From NCBI RefSeq assembly GCF_901709675.1, contig NC_051097.1, positions 7,294,039 through 7,358,038 of the forward strand: DNA of 64,000 bases, read 5' to 3'. The notes below the pieces were generated by a model, which made no database searches, was not told where the DNA came from, and worked only from the letters and a program-made list of their open reading frames with translations. Position numbers and translations under genes: made by a program. Positions 59,201 through 64,000 of this stretch are shown here, piece by piece. The first letter of the stretch is position 1, and the number at the start of each line of letters is the position of its first letter. This DNA comes from Syngnathus acus. Taxonomy: Eukaryota; Chordata; Actinopteri; Syngnathiformes; Syngnathidae.

Positions 59201-62200
59201 ATGTTTCATGTCTGGGCTGCACGGCGCATCACTTCACTGACTCACTGCAGTTTCTGCTTTAAAAGTATAAAAAAACAAATAGTTATGTAAGTGGCTCTGA
59301 CTTGCTTTTTTAGTTGAGAAACATGCAAGTCAATGAAAGGCACAATCAACATTTCCCTCTTTACATTTTCCACTATTAGTGCCCAATTAGAGATTGCATT
59401 CCTTAAGAATGTTGAAGTCATTGGTTGATTTTGGCATTGTTGCTCATTGGATTATTTCACATCCTCACGCCAGCCAAAACCTCCTCCAGTACTTATCAGC
59501 AACCATTCAAATAACAAGCAATCAATGCGGACAACGTTGGCCGCTTCTGTTATTTCATACAAAAACGGTGACGGTTAAACTGTAGCTAGCGAGTCGGAAC
59601 GTCTCAATTAGAGCGAGGGGCTAATCCAGATTAGTCGAATGGGAAGTCGTCTACACCGTAATGACTCATTCAAGTCAATTCTAATCAGATAACAACACTT
59701 AACAACGTGCGGTAGTTTTAGTCCTGATTGGCTGTGCTTTCATTCGTCTCAATTGTAAAGATTTCGTTCCTCATTCCACTGGCGGAGTGCTCGGAGCAGC
59801 GCACTCCTGAGAGATTGGATTAAAGCGCTCAAAATTTACGAGCGCTCCTTGTCCAAGCTAAATATTTACCGTGCGTCCCATAGCAGCTCACAATAGTCAT
59901 GTCTGTTCCCTGACCACTGGAGCCTGCCCCCTGTCTGAATGGCTCAAGAATTCTTCGCCTGTGCCCTCTGCCCTAATCAGGAACCTGACTTGAATTCAGC
60001 CACGAGCCTAAAAAGGAGTCGACCTTGTTCTTTTATTGCCGCTGCCCTCCCCCCTTGTCTGTCTGTCTCCTGTATTACTCATGGTCAGACTATGCAGGGC
60101 AGATCAATCACGATCAATCATGTGCATCACCTTGATGTGGAGCTGCGCTATTGGGGGTGACGTGGGCTTGATTAATCCTACGATCGCCAGTCAAGTCGGT
60201 CCTCCCGGTGAACTCCCATCGAGAGTAATTGCTCGCCCTCAATCGGGTCGGGCTGAATCAGAAGAAACAGTTCTCTTGATACTTGGTGCGTGGAGGGTGC
60301 GGGCCTTGGTTCCAAAACATTACCCCAGAGATCGGTGGAATGTGGTGAGGTCATCGATGGGCTTAGATATTTCCACATTTCAAACGAAGGACCCCAAAGG
60401 AGCTGGTCTTGTAGACGCAATGTTGAAATGTACTGTTTTTACAGAGAAACTGATTTGGACTGAAAAATAATATCAAAGGTGAGCAGAACTGTGTTGGCTC
60501 TACAAGTTGTCAACATTAGGATCGGTGGATATTTGTGTTTGGCGGTCTGTGGAAGTTTGCACGCGCAGAGATTCATAAAAGATGAAGCTGCGCGAGCGCC
60601 GCCGTCCTTTTTAAGTCCAACGAAAATGTTTAGAAAACTATCACAACATAGACGAGTAACTAAAGACTACTTGATGAGTTATGAGCTTCAACATTTTTGG
60701 ATCGATAACAAAACAGTTGTCGGGCTTCTTGCCGCCTGTCGTCAACCAATCAGCGTTCCGATTTGGTCTTCGACTTGGAACGTACCTTGCCCCTGGAAAG
60801 TACCAAAACTGTTCTGGTTGGAAGATTTGTCAAGAATTCTCGATTGCCGAGTGTGTTGCCGATGCAGTAACTAAAAGCGAACACACTGACTGCATATGTG
60901 GGCGCTGTGATACTTCAACACACACTCATGCTTGGACGCTGCCTCTCTATCACCACTTGTTGACTTCCATGAAAGATCCGAGCAGCTGTCCCGGCCCGCG
61001 GTTTGGCCACTTGATCCCCATAAAGTAACAAAGGTCAGCATGAGATGTCATTACTGGCTGCACAGTGGCCGTCGTCGAATGCTTCTTAGGTGTGTGCTTG
61101 TAAAGGTTTTGATGTGGTGGCGGCAGAGAGGGAGGGGGGGGGAGCAAGTGGCAGAGGAGGAGGGGGCTGGTATTCATATAATGATACTCGGATAACTTGG
61201 CGAGAACAGTTGGCCTCAGCGGTCGACCGGGTATCACTACTGAAACCCGACGCACTGTTCCCTCCGCGATTTATCAACTCTCGCCATTCGACATGTTCAG
61301 ATGATGAAAGGCCCCCACAAAAACTCCCCAAACGAGTTTTGTCCTGTATAAAAACATCAAGCCTGCAATTGAAGATTATTTTAATAATCTGGTTTGTTAA
61401 TCAATCAATGAATCTGATTTTAAAAATTTAAATCCCTTTATTAAAAAAAACAGGACATTTCAAAAAACGTACAAACATGATTTGATAAAATGAGTAAATG
61501 ACCAGTTTGCTCCATTAAATGTCTGAAAGTTGACAAATGTTGATAGTTATAAAGACAGATATTTGTTTTGATTAAACACAAAGATCATCAGTCCGCTTTG
61601 ATGAAGGACTACAGAAATCCATTTGAAATGAAGGACTCTGTTCGCCGAGCTTGTCGCACGGTCCCTAACGGCGAGGGCTCCGGTTTCATGAGCGACCGTG
61701 TAGCTTATCACAGGAAGCAAATGCCCCGGCATCCAGCGAAGCCGGCCAACATCGGCATGGTAAATAAACGCTCCGCATTTTCACAACAACAGTATAGGAG
61801 CTCGAAATAGCCACAGCAGGGTGTATGTAACGGCCTATCACTGGCAACACTTTGATTGACAGCCGTTATTACCCGGCTTGACTTTATTACACGCCTCTCA
61901 ATGAGTTTATTAAGGCCAATTAATCGGAAAAGATTCGGAAGTAGTGTGAGCTATCCCAGCTGACGTTGGGTGACGGAGAAAAATCTCCACCGAGTATCAT
62001 TCCAGTCATACCTTCTGTTCAGATTTGTACAATTTACGAACACCAGTTTGGATTTATCTGCCACCCGAGTGCATATCTTGAACATTTCAACAGATGTAGA
62101 CGAAACGCCGTTCTGAGGCCGCAAAACACGCGGCAAACTTAGCGCTACCGTGCACGAGGCTACCACATAAAAGGAGGCAGAAACGCAGCGGGTGCTAACC

Positions 62201-63972
62201 GCAGATGGGATTCATTTTAGCAAGAAAGCCATCAAATCAAAAAAAACCAAAAGATCATGATGAAAGGTTCTCATAACTTACTGGTTGAACACGGAAAAAA
62301 AACAGTGCCTGCGGCGAACACGAGATTTTGAAAACTTTATGTATAAATGATAAAGCATTTGGACAGTTACGTGAAATATCACAGCTTGGCAGCGTATCTA
62401 TGGCAAAACATCTCCGTATGCCTGATGTACACATACTTTTTTTGAAAAATACATATTGGATTATCAAAATTGGTAATTTGCAAGGATGCACCTTGGAGAA
62501 GATACGGACAGTCGAATAAAGTTCGCCTTAAGACGAGAAACCGTCATTTCATCATGTTAAACTGACCCCTTGACTTTTATACCGGCATATGCAAAAGAGG
62601 CAGTAGATAATGAGCGATTAAAAAAAAAAAAAAAAAAGGAAAGTCTGAGTCCGTCGTAAGACAAGTAAAATGATGACAGGGAAAATCAAATCTTGTCCAA
62701 GGCCAAGCCTCTAAAAAAAAAAAGTGGAATCCTGGTTATCTACAGTTCAAGGTGACACGGTTATCTTTTTTTGTTTCGCTTAATAACCTCACTCCGTTTA
62801 CTTTGCAAGTGACCTCAATTCCCTCCAGTATCATGAGGGCACATCACTCTTTCACCTCACACTCGCCACACCAGCGTTTCTCTATTCTTCTCTATCTTAT
62901 CGCTCGCAGGCACACTTAAAATTCCTTATCCGCATTTCCGAGACAAAAAGCTCATATTGCTCCATTTTCTTTTCACTCGTTTATTTGCATTGCGCTTAGA
63001 ATTAATGAAATTGGAGCGGTATAAACCGAGGTTATGTTTGTTTGGGTGTTAGCAAGTCCGCTTGCCTAGCTTATTGCTTCACAGGCAGCTTTTAATGATC
63101 GATCGCTGTTATCTGCCTCGGATGAGGAGAGGAGGGCCTGACAATTCTTCCAGTTTTTTTTTCCAGACGTTGTGTCTATGTGATAAAAGGAAGGCCGAAG
63201 TGTTTGTTTTGGTGTTACCAATCCACAATTTTACTGTACAAGACTTCAAAAGGACATCCGAGTTTTGTTGGACGGAGGATGTGAGCGAGTACAGTTCATC
63301 CCTTGGCTTTAAATTCTATGTCCTATGCCACCATACCGTAGGATTATTTTTGCAATTCCAATTGATGAGGTAGTTGGCCCTGTTTACCTTCTTTACAAGA
63401 TATGAAAGAAGCAAACCAGGAAGAGCTTTTTGTATATTCTTATTCTGCTGCGTGTATTAATTATATGGATTTTTCTCATGATTCTAGGTGCACACCAAGT
63501 TCCACTGTCGACAAGCCCACACCCCAGGATCCGACATCTCCCGCATTGCCTTCTCCTACGACGGAACTGTTCTCGCATCACGTGGAGGTGAGAAGTTGAA
63601 TTGCGGATAAACATTGGCTTTCCTTGAAATGATTATTTTTTTATTCACCCGTTGTGTTGTCTCCAAGGCGATGACACACTGAAAATTTGGGATATTCGCA
63701 ACTTCAAGAAGCCATTACACATGGCCACCGGCCTGACTAACTACTTTGCGATGTGAGTCGTCGCAATTCCAAAAATGTTCCTCAGCGCCGCCACAAGGCA
63801 ACGATTTCACGTTTTTAATTCCTCCCTGAGCAGGACCGACTGCTGTTTTAGCCCAGACGACCAGCTCGTCGTAACTGGGACCTCAGTGAAGAAAGACGAG
63901 GGCAGCGGGAAGCTGGTCTTCTTTGACCGAGCCACCTTTCAACGGGTCTACGAGATAGAGGTCACCAATGCG
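50247..63972 (+). CDS. wdr70: WDR70, WD repeat-containing protein 70 (5' part; continues past right edge)
   Basis: Nuclear WD40 protein linked in yeast and human to CRL4-dependent histone H2B ubiquitylation and DNA-break resection. Exons: 50247-50268, 50804-50857, 50931-51014, 51082-51172, 51319-51520, 51826-51885, 51964-52097, 52933-53086, 54042-54118, 58132-58306, 63488-63587, 63668-63752, 63834-63972. They give 459 open codons (human protein 654 aa). The N terminus has the family block GFGKKARTFDLDAIFEQTRRTA. An acidic linker ends in 17 consecutive Asp (51470-51520). WD repeats follow: VSAMALDPSGARLVTGGYDF, RALQYSITGDRILVVSG, GSWHPKIKEEFMTCSNDGTV, CCTYSRDGKLIAAGCQDGTI and IAFSYDGTVLASRGGDDTL. 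The ATG at 50247 is used because it splices in frame; MNNDG in exon 2 is an internal Met. Introns 9 and 10 are 4.0 and 5.2 kb. Confidence 0.96.
51470..51520 (+). repeat. wdr70: GAY trinucleotide tract coding for 17 Asp in wdr70
   Basis: Seventeen consecutive GAC/GAT codons at the end of exon 5, directly before the GTATGT donor. Mixed codons mean it is not a pure microsatellite. In human the same position is a Glu-rich run, so acidity rather than residue identity is kept. Confidence 0.9.
52098..54041. other. wdr70: wdr70 introns 7 and 8
   Basis: Two introns of about 0.8 and 1.0 kb around exon 52933-53086. They hold A/T-rich sequence with A and T homopolymer runs (for example near 52366 and 53651). 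No other gene was recognised. Confidence 0.6.
54119..58131. other. wdr70: wdr70 intron 9 (4.0 kb)
   Basis: No coding exon was found. The sequence is mostly unique-looking and low in simple repeats. Stretches such as 54300-54560 and 55300-56700 have balanced composition and could include conserved non-coding elements. I cannot verify this without alignment. Confidence 0.5.
58307..63487. other. wdr70: wdr70 intron 10 (5.2 kb)
   Basis: The longest intron in the window. 59400-60180 and 61600-62200 are dense in homeodomain-like words (CTAATCCAGATTAG near 59621, GATCAATCA repeats near 60100) and look like candidate enhancers. Purine-rich G runs lie near 61120-61160. The small open frames here, such as 60681-61028, match no family I know. 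Confidence 0.45.
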
Positions 63973-64000
63973 GTAAGATCATCTTATCTTGTTGATAATG

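Noticed and set aside
60479-61028. Overlapping open frames of 131 and 115 residues in wdr70 intron 10
   Set aside because: No family resemblance, no splice context and no matching frame elsewhere. Treated as chance.
1-64000. CRISPR array, prokaryotic operon, phage or viral insertion
   Set aside because: All coding sequence is spliced vertebrate genes. There are no regular spacer repeats, no bacterial gene layout and no viral protein motifs.

Overview
The window is a gene-rich stretch of a ray-finned fish genome, most likely a percomorph teleost. The coding exons are canonical GT-AG vertebrate exons of six recognisable orthologues. Many introns are only 63-150 bases, the DNA between genes is short, and there are (CA)n/(CT)n microsatellites and small degenerate hAT-like repeats. 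I found no rRNA, CRISPR array, operon or prokaryotic system, and no tRNA that I could support.

Layout, left to right. (1) 366-5169, minus: the first 17 coding exons of sgsm1 (RUN and TBC domain small-GTPase modulator); its 3' exons lie beyond the left edge. (2) 6057-12653, plus: complete git2 (ArfGAP scaffold, 20 coding exons, 736 aa), head to head with sgsm1 across about 0.9 kb. (3) 15140-16544, plus: complete gltp (glycolipid transfer protein, 5 exons, 209 aa). (4) 19851-26156, minus: complete coding part of fam222a (3 coding exons, 453 aa), with long introns and a long upstream region that hold most of the non-coding DNA. (5) 35571-49371, plus: complete cplane1 (ciliogenesis and planar polarity effector subunit, about 45 coding exons, about 3,074 aa, in 13.8 kb). 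(6) 50247-63972 and beyond, plus: the first 13 coding exons of wdr70 (WD-repeat protein).

In human, git2, gltp and fam222a lie together on 12q24, while cplane1 and wdr70 lie together on 5p13. The roughly 9 kb between fam222a and cplane1 is therefore a junction of two ancestral blocks. It contains a promoter-like CpG-rich segment (about 31.96-32.19 kb), a small hAT-type element with an exact 8-bp target duplication (30911-31596), a palindromic RFX X-box (32771) and a CTCF-like motif (34619). The cplane1 promoter has its own X-box next to a CRE, as expected for a ciliary gene.

The exon models were built by hand. For each gene, the exon lengths and splice phases add up to an open reading frame. 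No previously undescribed biological system is evident. The points most worth checking are the RFX and CTCF motif set, an orphan promoter with splice donors after gltp, two odd splice situations in cplane1, and the long wdr70 introns.
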